Below are positions 33,801 through 45,195 of a stretch of 64,000 nucleotides of DNA, piece after piece; the stretch's first letter is position 1, and each line of letters begins with the position of its first letter. Location: contig JAHQIW010000746.1 of NCBI GenBank assembly GCA_019055375.1, positions 1 to 64,000 of the forward strand. The letters are read 5' to 3'. Below the pieces are notes generated by a model that saw only the letters and a program-made list of their open reading frames with translations, had not been told where the DNA came from and did no database searches. The translations under genes and the position numbers were made by a program. Source of the DNA: Parelaphostrongylus tenuis. Taxonomy: Eukaryota > Nematoda > Chromadorea > Rhabditida > Metastrongylidae.

Positions 33801-34835
33801 TTCTGTTTTTTTTACAATCTTAATACTCATTTGGTAGCTCCAATCCTAATAGTCTCTGTTGCACTTTTTTTTAAAAGCTCTTTTCTAATATGGTCTGGTT
33901 GCAAACTTAGAGATATATTCCACAAACGGCGCATTTTTCGCGAGTATTTGTATCAGTTGCCTAAACTTTTCTCAATTTCGTGGAGATTTATGAATTCTTG
34001 CATTTTAGTCGTAGAAAACTTGTACTTTTCATTCTGTGGTTTTAGGCTTTTCATTCTCTTCTTGATTCGCCAAATGGAACTGCTTCCACTTTTGAGCCTG
34101 AAGAGACTAAGCCAATACATAAAAAGTATATGAGCGCATAGAGGAATGAACTGAAGAATTAGATTCGTGTACTTTTTCCAAAATTTTTCTTTGCCAAAAA
34201 GACATTCTAAATTCAATGACAAAAATGGCACATTGCATGCGATTCTGTGCTGCGCAATAATTCAATTTTGCGATTGATGAACAATCACTCACAAACCCTT
34301 GACTACAAGAAATGCGGTGCGAGTGCGAAATCCGAATTTATTTCGGCGCTTCAGAGAATGTTTTGAAAGTATCAAGTCAACCATTAAAATTGCCGGAATT
34401 AGAACTATCGAAAGATTAACAAAAGTCTAGAGGAAAAGTTCTATCCATTGACTAAATTGTTCGGGAGGGAAATGTGATTCATATTTAGTGTCAGAGCTCA
34501 TTGAGAAGTTTTTTTGCAAGTCAAGTATGTACTGTAATTGCCAATAATTAGACTATCGAATGTGTGCTGGAACTTCAGAAAAGTGTGAAAACGTGTCTTT
34601 CTCGAGAGAGTTGTGAAGAGGTGCTGCGAGGGGAAAAGTACCGAAAAACCTGACCGAACCTCCATTGTGACATCTTGTTTCAAAATGTGCTAAGTTTCAC
34701 TCGTTCTTTATCATAAGTCTGTCAGGTGCACAAGCAAGTTTTGTTACAATGAATAAAACCATTGTATCTCCACAAACTTTTTATCCACTCTTTGCGAGGT
34801 TTGGTACTGCATCTCAGTGATATACGAACTACCTA

Positions 34836-35300
34836 TGATACTCTGATGATGATATAACATGTTTTGAGCCCTATATGAGGTCTAAGTGCTAGACAGGTGT
34901 CTGTTTCGTCCTCAAGGACTATAGGTAGCACAGTCCCTCTGTTCAGTCGATCCCTCACGGCTATCCCTCTATGAGCGATCCGACGTTGAGTAATAAATCA
35001 TCGCAAGTCAGGTGTAGAATTACAGAGACTAGCAGTCGAGCTAGCCGTCAAAATGACTCATACCTCTCTATTTGACCTTTTATATCATTATTACAGTGTT
35101 ATCGTTTTGAATGGGGCTTATAGAAAAGCGGAATGGAGTAGTGTGACTCATTTGAACAGCCAAAGCTCGACTGTTGGTCCATGCAATGGCATGAGATTTT
35201 ATCGTCTGACTTGTGATTTATTAGTCGGCGTTGTTTCCTTCATGTAATAGTATAGCCTCAAGAGATCGAACGAACGCGGTGATCTCGACAGACTCTAATA
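34836..35300. repeat. F3-family foldback-type repeat, copy 1
   Basis: Matches the element at 51871-52275: GATACTCTGATGATGATATA, AAGTGCTAGACAGGTGTCTG, TTTCGTCCT, GATTTATTAGTCGGCGTTGT, CATTATTACAGTGTTATCGT, TATAGAAAAGCGGAATGGAG. Rearranged compared with the 51.9-kb copy, whose arms are clearer. Confidence 0.6.
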
Positions 35301-35315
35301 ACCCATTCAAATCAG

Positions 35316-35360
35316 CATATATATATATATATATATATATATACTATATATATATATATA
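35316..35360. repeat. (AT)n microsatellite
   Basis: About 45 bp of AT/TA dinucleotides with one CT interruption, next to the 3' end of a truncated RTE copy. Confidence 0.95.
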
Positions 35361-35373
35361 CCTTTTATTCCGT

Positions 35374-35679
35374 TAATCACCTGTATCATCTGTCGTCGCG
35401 TTGATCGTCGAGTGACTCGAGCGGGTACCACCAACACTTCCTTTTTCCCTATCGTCTGCAAGAGTAGCCTAGTGCGTCCTCCTCGCTCTAGCATTGCTGA
35501 GCATCAAATCTTTTTTTATACCTTTCGTGAAGAAATCGGACCAGCGGGTCAGTGGTCTTCCTGTAGAGCGCTCGAGGTCCCGAGGAACCCAGTTGGTAGC
35601 GGCTCTCGTCCATCGGTTGTCGTTGAAGCGCATCACGTGTCCGGTCCACCTTATTTTCGATATCCTGACGTGTAGAACG
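35374..35679 (-). mobile_element. 5'-truncated RTE LINE, 3' end only
   Basis: Aligns with 48606-48914 (the ORF end and 3' tail of the longer RTE copy). Shared phrases on the + strand include GTTGATCGTCGAGTGACTCG, GAGCGGGTACCA, AAATCGGACC and CATCGGTTGTCGTTGAAGCG. On the - strand the ORF end DDQRDDR and stop TGA are followed by a TGATACAGGTGATT tail. The reading frame is broken by several indels. The copy ends abruptly at 35679, as expected for incomplete reverse transcription. Confidence 0.9.
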
Positions 35680-35787
35680 GAATCAATTAGAGTGATATTA
35701 GAGTGTAAAAATACTTACTTAGATACTTGGACGGTCCGCCTTCACGAATTATGCGGACCCAGCACCACGCCAGGATTTCTTTAATAT

Positions 35788-35862
35788 ACACATATATATA
35801 TATATAAACATATGTATGTACATATATATACATATGTACATAAATATATATGTATATATAAG
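35788..35862. repeat. ATATAC/TATG-rich microsatellite
   Basis: Irregular TATATA, CATATG and TACATA units over about 75 bp. The small - strand frame through it is an artefact. Confidence 0.85.
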
Positions 35863-35934
35863 GTGCGCAAAAAGTTCTGACAATTTTTTTCAGAAATAAG
35901 AAAATGCTGTATGCGCAAATGAATTCATCTGATT

Positions 35935-36251
35935 GAAGTAAAAAAAAAGGGTAAAGGATAAGGCTCTCGGCGGTGATCAATTTCCGAGGCATGCGCCATG
36001 CATTCGTCTTAAATTTTTAACTTCGTTTGAAGTGTTTGAATGCAAATCTGGCCTTTACAATAAATCGGGTGGCCTACCGCTGAACCAAGTCAGTGCTTGC
36101 TTATCCTCCCAGACCAGTCTGAACCAGTCTGGTACTAATTTGCCGGCCCTGAAGGGATGGACGGCTTGGTGGGTCATGAGCGAGAGGACATCGAACCACT
36201 GACCTCGTGCGCGAAGCAGCACTCCTCTAATCACTTCGCCACATGCGCTCT
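35935..36251 (-). repeat. tRNA-derived SINE (family S1), copy D
   Basis: The - strand head at about 36250 (GAGCGCATGTGGCGAAGTGA, TTAGAGGAGTGCTGCTTCGC) and CACGAGGTCAGTGGTTCGAT are followed by the body (TCAGACTGGTCTGGGAGGAT) and CATGGCGCATGCCTCGGAAA. The 3' tail is CCTTATCCTTTACCC. Nearly full length, close to copy B. Confidence 0.8.
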
Positions 36252-36444
36252 AATTGAAGAAATAATTACACTTTTTTTATCGACATCGACAATGTAAAAA
36301 TAAGTAAAGAAGCTCATAACAAAGAGAAATACAAATAGATGTACTGGTGGAAAATTACATGTCATGTATAAGGCACATTGGTTTTCCGGTCGAATATGTT
36401 GTGGCTTGTTAGAAGTGTGTCTTTCGTAACTAAGCCATTTTCAG

Positions 36445-36530
36445 AGGATAAATCAAAATGGGCATGCAGGAAATACTTAGACTGGGTAGATCAAATTGGG
36501 CGACGAGGGGATAGTCAAAGTTTAGTACAG
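36445..36530 (+). CDS. Candidate internal exon, product not recognised
   Basis: Bounded by an excellent nematode acceptor (CCATTTTCAG, ending 36444) and a consensus donor (GTACAG/GTACGT, GT at 36531). The 86 nt are open: DKSKWACRKYLDWVDQIG and RRGDSQSLVQ. It lies 0.75 kb upstream of the first recognised MYST exon on the same strand and may belong to that gene, but I do not recognise the segment. Confidence 0.4.
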
Positions 36531-37276
36531 GTACGTGAATTGTGTGATTCCTTTCTTTGGATGCATTACATTGGTCAGATCTCTCATGAGTTTCACTGTG
36601 CCGGTGTAATTGCCATCGTACGTGAATCAGAACCTGTTCTGTATCTGTGGATATATTATTTCTTCCTTTTGTAATATTTCAGTTTTCAATGAAGCTGCAG
36701 TTATTGTAAGCATATATGCAGAAAATCAAATCTAATTATGCTTTGCTACTGACGTGCTTTCATTGTTATTTCATTCAATCCCATATTTTTACGAAACTAC
36801 AATTCCACGAGAAAATTCATTTGTAGAGTCGCTTTTTCTCTAAATGGTTGGCTAACTTGTAATGTTGCGGTGAATCCGCTTTATGCACCAGTTTAACTCC
36901 TACAAAAGCTCCTTGAGTTTAGAGTATGATTAACATTTCGTCATGAATAATCCTCAGCGGAACTTGAAGCTTGATGTTTTTGATGTCACAAACTCGAGCC
37001 ACCACTGTGCCTTTCCGATGCAGCGCTCGCTGACACCACACCATTAAGTACTTCGCTTTGCCTTTTCTCAGCCGTGTTTTTTGGATCTATCTTCAAAAAA
37101 GCCACAGTGATGGCTGAAATCCTTTAAATCTTGCCACTGTTTTTCTTAAAATCCACATCATACACTGCTGTAAAAGTAAAAAATAGAAAGTAAAAATACA
37201 AAGGCGGAGTATGTTTTCTTATTTTATTTTGACTAATGAAATCATGTTATCTTGTATTCATAAAATGTCCGTGTAG

Positions 37277-38373
37277 TTCTGCTCCACCTGGTAAGGAGGT
37301 GTATTCCGGGAAGGACAACAATATTTCCGTATTTGAGGTGGTATGGAGGACAGAAAAGGTATGCTTCCTTTCCAATCACCCTGTAATCTATTTGATTATG
37401 TTACTGCTTTTCTAGCATTACCATGATGCTGTAATGATCATCTATGAGTGTAGAGTAATATGCAGGAAATTCAACCTCAGACGAGTTGAACCCGCGCTTT
37501 AACCCATACCGAGGGCGAATGTTACTCTTGCACTACCGAGGCCACCGCTTCGCTAACACTCATTTTTCCATATGTATTCAGTTGTAGTTTACACCATCCA
37601 AAATTTGAGAGTTTGGATATAAGTGAAGTGTAGTACAGGCCTCGTGAATGAGCGAACTATTATCAGAGCAGTGAAAAAATGAATCACAATAGATTATTTA
37701 TTCCACATGGTGTCTCCTTAAGTTCAATGCCGATATTGCCCAACGAAAACTGTTAACGGTTTGATTTGGATGGCCTAGAATGGATATATCGCAAGAAAGT
37801 GGCTGCAAAGCGGTGCTTCTGCGGTGTAGAGAAAGTACGAGCCTCGGTTCTGGGTGAAACACGAGTTCAACGTTTGTCTGATATCATATCTTCGCGTACC
37901 ACTTTGTATTCTTCAATGATCACTGTTTTGGTTGTTATTTTTGATCGCGTTAATGCAGACAGTCTTCTTCAAAATCGTTCTAACGATTGAATTTGATATG
38001 AATATCCTTTTTTTAGCAGTACTGCATGAATCTATGACAACTAGCTATGCTATGGATAGATAGTAAGGTTGGTAAACTCGAGCTATTATCAGATGAAGTG
38101 CGACAATAACAATTTGTTCAAGGTGCTTTTCCGCGAAGTTCAACCGTTCCTATTCCACGTGCTGGACCACTAACTTTGCGATGGTGTGCTATCGACCGGT
38201 AGAATACTTCAGTAGGGTGAATATATTCTGGACGCATTCAGCTTGCCTGTCGAAGATGGTTATCATTACATTTTCACTTCAGCAGAAGCAGTTCGTTTCG
38301 AATAATCTCTTCTGCATCTGCGTCTTTCCATGCTACCACAGGCGTGGATACGGAACATTTTCAGTTGATTTCA
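37277..38373 (+). pseudogene. MYST-family histone acetyltransferase, three exons of the catalytic domain
   Basis: Exon 37277-37358 (acceptor GTGTAG, donor AAAAG/GTATGC) encodes SAPPGKEVYSGKDNNISV and FEVVWRTEK, the MYST HPPG-EIYR-ISVFEVDG segment. Exon 38093-38216 encodes VLFREVQPFLFHVL (the DVEPFLFYVL strand) and, after a one-base frame shift, VEYFSR (the GYFSKEK motif). Exon 38283-38373 (acceptor TTTTCACTTCAG, donor TCA/GTGAGT) encodes NNLFCICVFPCYHRRGYG and TFSVDFS, holding the catalytic-cysteine region and the acetyl-CoA motif RRGYGT. MYST enzymes acetylate histone tails in chromatin. The exon for the YCQNLCLLAKLF region is missing between the first two, where a T foldback (37430-37930) sits. 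No zinc-finger exon or C-terminal helix was found with confidence. The loss and the frame shift favour a pseudogene. Confidence 0.75.
37430..37930. repeat. T-family foldback inside the MYST remnant
   Basis: The left arm (about 37430-37560) holds a - strand tRNA-like unit (ACGAGTTGAACCCGCGCTTT on the + strand; GAGTGTAGAGTAATATGCAG flank). The right arm (about 37790-37930) holds the + strand unit (GCGGTGCTTCTGCGGTGTAG, then GGGTGAAACACGAGTTCAA). Arms are diverged. The spacer of about 230 bp is not related to other copies. Confidence 0.6.
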
Positions 38374-39059
38374 GTGAGTTCGCTCTGCATTTCTTTCTTT
38401 CCAAATCTTATAATCTTAGTTCGCTAATGTTTCCTAAATGCTGCTGCGTTGGAAAGGCCGGTCAACATTGCGCGCATAGCTTGAGAGCGTGCCACGGCTC
38501 AGCTATTCCACTCATACCTTTGAGGTGTACGAAAATTCATATGAAGTTCATATGAGAATAGCCTTTCTGATTCATTAGGGCTGACAGCGTCTGTGTTGAA
38601 GCACCGAGAATTTCGAACTTTTTGTCCTTTGTGCACTCTATTTTGTTCAGTAGCATAACGATTTTCCTAAGTACATTCGATTTTATATTACAATATGCCT
38701 GGCTCCTCGGAATATCAAGTGGTGTAGAACGATCGCTTTTCGGAACAGGGCGCAGCTGTTTGTGGCAGATAACGCAGCAAACTGACTCAACTAATCAGTT
38801 CGAAAGTGAAGAAGGATGGCTGCGAGGACTTTTCTTCGGAAATAGATGGGTACGATTGATATTTTCGTGGCTTAGCAGACACATTGCTTCTTTCTCAATG
38901 GCACGTTATACGTGTGGGAGCAAGGCAGTTCCGAAAAATAGGCGTGCTCACTGCAATGTTTTCGCCTTCCCCGGTTTTGAAATGACAAGGTATCTCCTTA
39001 TTAGTGGATCATATGCACAAACCTACTATGTTAGATACTTGATTTCATTATCTTTACAG

Positions 39060-39181
39060 CACGCAGAATTCTGTCATTGTTTATGATCGCCGCGAAGCAG
39101 AGGAAGAAATCGCCAGATGCATCGAAAAACCAGCTCAACCCACACTGTTGCGACAATATCCTAGTGGCCACGTCGTTCAAG
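39060..39181 (+). CDS. Candidate internal exon, product not recognised
   Basis: The acceptor TTATCTTTACAG ends at 39059 and a donor CAAG/GTAAAT starts at 39182. One frame is open throughout: TQNSVIVYDRREAEEEIA, then RCIEKPAQPTLLRQYPSG, then HVVQ. It is acidic then proline/glutamine-bearing and clearly protein-like. It lies 0.7 kb downstream of the MYST exons on the same strand and might be a 3' exon of that locus, but it does not match the MYST catalytic domain. Confidence 0.45.
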
Positions 39182-39404
39182 GTAAATTTGTACTGCAGCA
39201 TCGGGTTCACATTGAACTGCTCTTATATACAAATCAAAGATGCAAGCAAATGTGATATTGAACGAATTAATAGATGCCATGTAGCACAAGTAGGCCTATC
39301 TATACTCTTCTGAGATGTTGAGCGGGTATAACTGCATTGCTAGTTATCCCATTTAATTTTCTTTTGTGCCGTCGGTTTTCAATCGGTTTTCAAATGACCC
39401 AATG

Positions 39405-40085
39405 CGGGGTCGCCGTGGCTGAGTGGTTGTTATGTTTGTCGTGGGACGTGCGAGATAAACTCTACGCCTCAACACTTAATTTCAGGAGCTCTTTATTGAA
39501 GAAGCGACTGTAGGCTGGGCCTCGCTTAATATGTCTTTCACTAGCACCAACAAATCTATCTGAGCGAAACTTTGATTTATTATGGTCCCTTTTGTCTTGT
39601 ATTCATTGATGGTGGTTAACTGTGTAATTTCGTAAGCCTATGTTTGCAGTAGTGCTCTAACTCTCTCGTGTCTACCGTAACTTGTAAACCTCACTTTGTG
39701 CTAGTCGCGTAATCCATCTTCTTCTGGTGCTCTCTGACATTTTCACGTGAAGTTGTTGTCAATGTGTGCTCTCTTATCTCATTCTGGAATACCTTAGCTT
39801 TGACTTTATTCTCCTCTGATCTAGAACCCGACCCATTGAGGAAATGTATATAAATTGTCGCAGTTTGTTTCTAGGCTTCACTTCGACTTGCTCTCCTTCC
39901 ACTTGGTATTAGCTTACCCATTATTTTGTCATATATTTGTAATCTTCCTGTATATCTTGTTATCTTCCTATATAGCCTGTTGATATTGTTGTTCTATTAT
40001 TACAAAGATAAACAATAATCCAAGACAAGGAGTCCAGTCAGAAGATTCTAGTAGAAGTTCCGCGTGGGCTAAACAATTCAAGGTA
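39405..40085 (+). repeat. Long interspersed repeat L, copy 2, with tRNA-Ser-like head
   Basis: Begins with a tRNA-like GTCGCCGTGGCTGAGTGG (39411-39428) then TTGTTATG, and continues through blocks shared with 21270-21755 (GTCGCGTAATCCATCTTC, AATGTGTGCTCTCTTATCTC, CTTCCTATATAGCCTGTTGA, TTGTTCTATTATTACAAAGA) to TTCCGCGTGGGCTAAACAAT. If the head belongs to the element, L is an unusually long tRNA-headed non-autonomous repeat. Confidence 0.55.
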
Positions 40086-43000
40086 ACCACCGAACAGCCT
40101 TTGATAGAAAGATTGATCAATACTGAGGTGTGTAGCAGACTACATCACACTCCGTATAGTTAGAGAAACTCTCGCGCAGATAAAGAATCTAATAGATCTT
40201 TGCTCAGCAAAGCTGGTGGAAGAAAGTTGATGATAAATGTCAGGAGTAGAAAAGAAGCAATGGTATTAGTAAAGCAATTACGAAACCTTCGAAGAGGGTA
40301 AGATTATTTCAAAGTATCTTAAGATGCTTGTGAAGGTCGAGAAAATCATGGACGATGGTGAAGTGAAATGATGGTGACTTTGTGATACTGCTCGATAAAA
40401 CCTCGAGAGACTAATCATTAACGGAGATATGTTATCTTTTGCTTGGAAAAGATATTGATCCCGTGGAACGCGAAACGTTGCCAAACAACCGAAGTGATCT
40501 AGAGCTTTGGATGGATAGAATAGCTTTTCCACGAAAACAAGATTTGAGTAGAGAAAATTTTACAGTATTGTTCTAGTGCTTTCTATCATCAATAAGAGTT
40601 GCAAACCATGATGAGATATCTGGATAATCGAGCAGGTTACCATCAAATATGAGCAGCTCAGATTCAACAGGATGGAAGCGTCCATAAAATCAAGCAAGTA
40701 AGCGTCTGATTTAACTGGTGGAAAAATAGAAAGGTAATTCACAGACTGAGGATTTTTGTAAATAGCAAGATCCTCTTTGTCAGAAATTCTGCAAAGGAAT
40801 CAGACGGAACGTCTAGGCCGCGGTTGAGAATTTTGTGTCGATAGAGTTTAGCAAGCAAACTAAGGTTTCCGAATGAATGACTGAATCAGTGATAGGTTTA
40901 CGTCATTTACCATATTTGCCAATATATTCATCGAAAATGGCACTTTCGCTGCTGTTGATTTCTTGAACAATTTACTAATGTGAAATTCAGTAATTTTTGT
41001 GTACGCATGTAGAAGATGTTTCTTCAAGTATTTAGCTCGGAGCGAATGGATTCAACCTGAACATCATCAAAATGGATGAAGTCTGTTTGCCCACAGTAGA
41101 CTTTGTATTCGTTGAGAACTTGATTGAAGGTGATTCAGCGACGAAATATATCGGTAAACCAACTTTTTGAAAAATCCAGTTGGCCTCCGGATTTAATCTG
41201 CCTATTATGGACATGGTTGAGAAAGCAGGTGGAAAAGATAAACACTGAAGATTGCAGTGGTCGTTATTTGTTTGACTGACTGTGATAGTTTCTGATTCGT
41301 CTTTAAACGGATTCATTTGGTAGAAATGTAAGGACAAAGAGGCAAAAAGATATGAATGTGGTTGAGCGTGGTAAGAACACATGAAGAACTCTTGTCTACG
41401 GGGCTTCCTACAGGGCTTTATTTGAAGGCGCTGAATTTGTTCTTGTAGAACTATTTTTATACATCATTCTGATAGCCAAACCCTTACACTGATAAATGTT
41501 GCTGCAAAAATTGGGTTGAACATTGTGTTTGATAGTCACTATACAATTATATTTAGATTGATTCACATGAGATTTAATGAAAATGATAATGCCATATGTT
41601 CTGCTAAAGAGCTCAACACTGAAGAATGTCGCAGGCTACAACACATTCTGTATGGTTACCGAAATTTATTATTACTCTTAACTACTTTTCTCTCCGTTTC
41701 TTGGTATGTTCATTGGCTTTTCGCTTTTGTTACCTATGTATTCAACTTAATAGCGTGTTACTTCGAATATAGCATATTTTTATGATGCTTGAAGCAGAAA
41801 ATTGCCACAATAGTTTGTTTTGAAGCGTATTCATCCATTTTCTTATCAATATGATATAATCGTCGTCTTCCATGTTCTTCATGTTACGCTGCTTAGTGAT
41901 GGCTTACCGATGACTTGTTGACTTTTTTCATCTCATTTATATGAGAAGAGAACTTCTGAGAAAGAGAAAGACTTCTTCGGAACATCCTCTGATCTATTCT
42001 CACACTGATGCAATGTCCACCACCGTGCTAATGTTATGGAGATGGTAAGGAAAGAGGTTAGGATAAAGCGTCTGAGATTTCATTAGTAAACATTTTCGGA
42101 AGAGTTACAACCATACGCAAGCACGATTGCTATCGCATGTTCTTTGAAAAAGGGCTATTCGAAAAGAATCATAAAAATTTCATTTAGGACAACTGAGTAG
42201 GTGACATCACAGAGGCATTCTCATCGTACTACTTGGTGTTCCTAGTAATATTTTAGTGTTCAAAAGAGTCCCAGCTACATTAAGTTAGTGACAATGTTAA
42301 TGCAGATCGCAGCTGCTGGAAAGCGGAGGTCCATACTGGAATATATTTTCAGATAGAATTGCTTATGTTATACATCATTTCAATGCGCCCCTCTCACTTT
42401 ACGCTTTGTTGCTAATGGCGCGTTACTTGCTTTTTGTTTTGAATTGATTTGAGATGGATTGAACTAAATAGACTTAAAGCCGACTTTTCTTCTAAAGTAC
42501 TGTTTCGCCTTGTGCTGACTAATAATGACACCGACTGCTGGAAAACTGACTGCGCGGAGAAAGGAAAAGATAATCATCGTATAATGACTAGAACCAGCCG
42601 TCCTCCGCCATTACTGTTTCACTAACCTGATACTCAACAATTCACATAAAATTATGTTTTGTAAAATTCATTTACCTACTCGCTAAAAAGGCTGTCGCAT
42701 AAATGTTTAGCATTGGACAGAATCCTCTGATTTACTAATGTGTTGAATCTGCAAAGATAATGCTCGAAAGTGATCATTGCTTAGCAGTGCAACTAAAACG
42801 ACGCACTGTCGCAACACGGAAGTAGAAGGAACACAGAACTCCTACAGCGCACAGACAATATGAAAATAGCAATTCTGCTGAACTGTTGGACAGAGTTGAT
42901 GACTCTACAGCGATCACGGTGCTTTCGACTCGTCATTGGCAAAACGGTTGCAGGAGAAGTGATTTTGTTCCGAGTCAAAAAATTTTCGCTATGCTTATGA

Positions 43001-44543
43001 AAACAAATGGAACCACAAGCCTTGCCAACGCTTTTGACACTATTCTAACTCGATTCATTTAATGAAGAGAATGCTCTTTAGAACGACTTTCACTTATCCC
43101 GAATTGCTGTCACAGTAAACAAGTCTTCAAAATTCAATGTCCACGCCATCGTATGTGCATAACAAGTCTATGAATTCGAAGGCAGGTTACATTTTTATAC
43201 AGTAGCAAAAAGTCAATTCAGTTCTACGCATTCAATCACAAAACTGAAAATGAGATTTCAACAGATTGTATTTAATGCAGTTCTGCACAGCTTCTTCCTT
43301 TGCAAAATTTAGTAGTAGTTGCTTTCAAGCGATATCTTGAATAAAAATTTTCTTATTTCCATTTAGAGATAATTTTTCTTTAAGCATTTGCACTAATAAG
43401 ATAAGTCAGAGGAGTCTGGAACTGTTATTCGAATGAGGTGAGGCTTCACTGTATGAAATTCAAAATGTCAAGTGTCGTGGTAGCAAGCCGACGGCCTCTG
43501 GTGTTTAGTGGTAAAACGCGTTTCGTCACAGATGGAAGGTAGCACCAACTCTCTCTGATGGCGAAAGCCGTATGTACCACTCAGCGCCCTTGGTTATACG
43601 TTTGTAACATTATTACAGTGCTTAAGAACAGAAAAATACTTGCATATTGTATATATTAAATAGCTGTCGTATTAACTGGAATTGATGTCGATATGTGCTT
43701 ACTTGGCCATTCCCACGATTGCCTATTGTTGACAGCTTCGATAGCGTTGTCGAAGGTATTAGTAAAACAATCGCCTGGGGTTCACTAATAGCACGCAGCT
43801 CAAGCACTGATGAAACACAGATTCGGCTCTCGGCTCATTTTGGAACTCTACGTATGACATAGCATCTTTGAATACACTATTTGCCATAGATATTCTCTGT
43901 CTGTGCTTCGTGGAGAAATTTAAGGTTCTATTAATATTCTCCTGGATACCAAACTTGGAAAGTTAGATAAGTTAAAAAAAAACCTCCACCTCAGTGTCAC
44001 CCCACTCCCATTCTTAATAACGTTCAGATCAGTGCATTTGAATCCGAATCCTCGCAACTAATTTAGCGCCGTATAGCTGTTGTTTTTATGCAGTTAACGT
44101 CGTTACGGTTTCGTTCTTCATCGGAATCAAGTATTGTAGCACAAATCATACGACGGAAACCGATATAAATAGTGGAGTTTAATGAGCGGCGCATTTGCTA
44201 AAGTTTTCTCTTAAACCCTCCTACGTTCCTTGTAATCACTTAAATTTTGACAAGCGTACAATTTGGCTAACCGGCTCCAATTTTCTTATGAATAACAGAA
44301 TCGTTGGCACGTCCTGCGACAAAGGATTCTGTTTTAAAGTTAGTGGGCTGAATACTTCTGAAGCTGCGGAAGTTCAAAGAGCTGGTATGGCAATGTTACT
44401 CAAGCTCTGACTGTCAATTGCATCGTTGCCTTGCGAATGATCTGCTGCAAAAATTCGGTCAACTCTACAATATTTGCTTAGTTTCATAAGAGCCAATGAA
44501 GAATTTTCTAAGAAATATATCGGCGCTTCCGATTTATTCGTTT
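40086..44543. other. No gene supported (4.4 kb)
   Basis: Several chance frames. Two weak leads: on the - strand, 43770-43708 reads DNAIEAVNNRQSWEWP before a GCCAA/GTAAGC donor; on the + strand, 41034-41167 is open without an ATG (LGANGFNLNIIKMDEVCL). Neither could be tied to a family. Confidence 0.35.
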
Positions 44544-45195
44544 ATGATTTCTCTACTCACCATATCGACAGTGTTGGCATACGGAACGATGGCTGGTGGT
44601 CAAGGTGACGGACAATAGATAATTTCGCTACTACAGATATTTTCAATCGCAGATGCAATAGGAACTTCAATTAAAGTAATTATGCTGTTACAATCTTGTC
44701 ATAAAAATTCGTCGCAGTTGATGCTAAGAACTTCACGATCACTGGATTCAATTTGCCTGTTACCATGGTTTACATTAACACGACCATTGCTCCTGCTCAG
44801 ATTCCTGGTATTGCAACTACTAGGACAAGTACTCAGGCATTTGTATCGCGTCTTGTGATGCAAGCAGTGAGTTTGCAACTGTTGAATCTCAGGTTTTCTT
44901 GCCATCGCAAAATGAAGAGGTAGAAAGTAGATTCAATCCCGAATAGTTTGTCTCCCTCCGAACGAGTATGATTTCATAAGTTTGCACAATTTTATAAAAA
45001 CACTTCTGAGTGAACTCCTAGTAGTTTAGAACTCTGTAGTTTTAGCTGTTAGGTGCTCTCGAAAGTCAAGGTCTTAGCACACTCATGCCTGACAATGTAA
45101 TTCCGGACGTCTAGTGTCAACTTATTATCAACATCTCCTTCCAACCAACGCTATGCAAAAAGTTCTCCTTGATCTAACAAAGGACACGGGTGGGT
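44544..45195 (+). pseudogene. Broken gene of an unnamed secreted nematode-type family (P1)
   Basis: Three pieces in order. A start with a signal-peptide-like stretch (44544: MISLLTISTVLAYGTMAG). An exon at about 44718-44865 (acceptor TTCGTCGCAG, donor GCA/GTGAGT) reads NFTITGFNLPVTMVYINT, then TIAPAQIPGIATTRTSTQ, then AFVSRLVMQA. An exon from 45053 (acceptor TAGCTGTTAG) reads LGALESQGLSTLMPDNVI, then a stop, then in a shifted frame QKVLLDLTKD. Order and phrases match the copies at 46.9 and 61.0 kb. The in-frame stop and frame shift mark it as inactive. The family seems secreted; its function is unknown to me. Confidence 0.6.

Noticed and set aside
38622..39086. 154-codon + strand frame
   Set aside because: It reads through the splice acceptor of the better exon at 39060 in another frame, is rich in Phe/Leu/Ser/Trp, and has no recognised domain. 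A short QITQQTDSTN stretch faintly recalls the MYST C-terminal helix, but this is too little to call.
41034..41240. Tc1-like transposase C-terminus
   Set aside because: SGFNLPIMDMVEKA faintly recalls SPDLNPMDYSVWSILE, and the upstream frame is open, but there is no other supporting motif.
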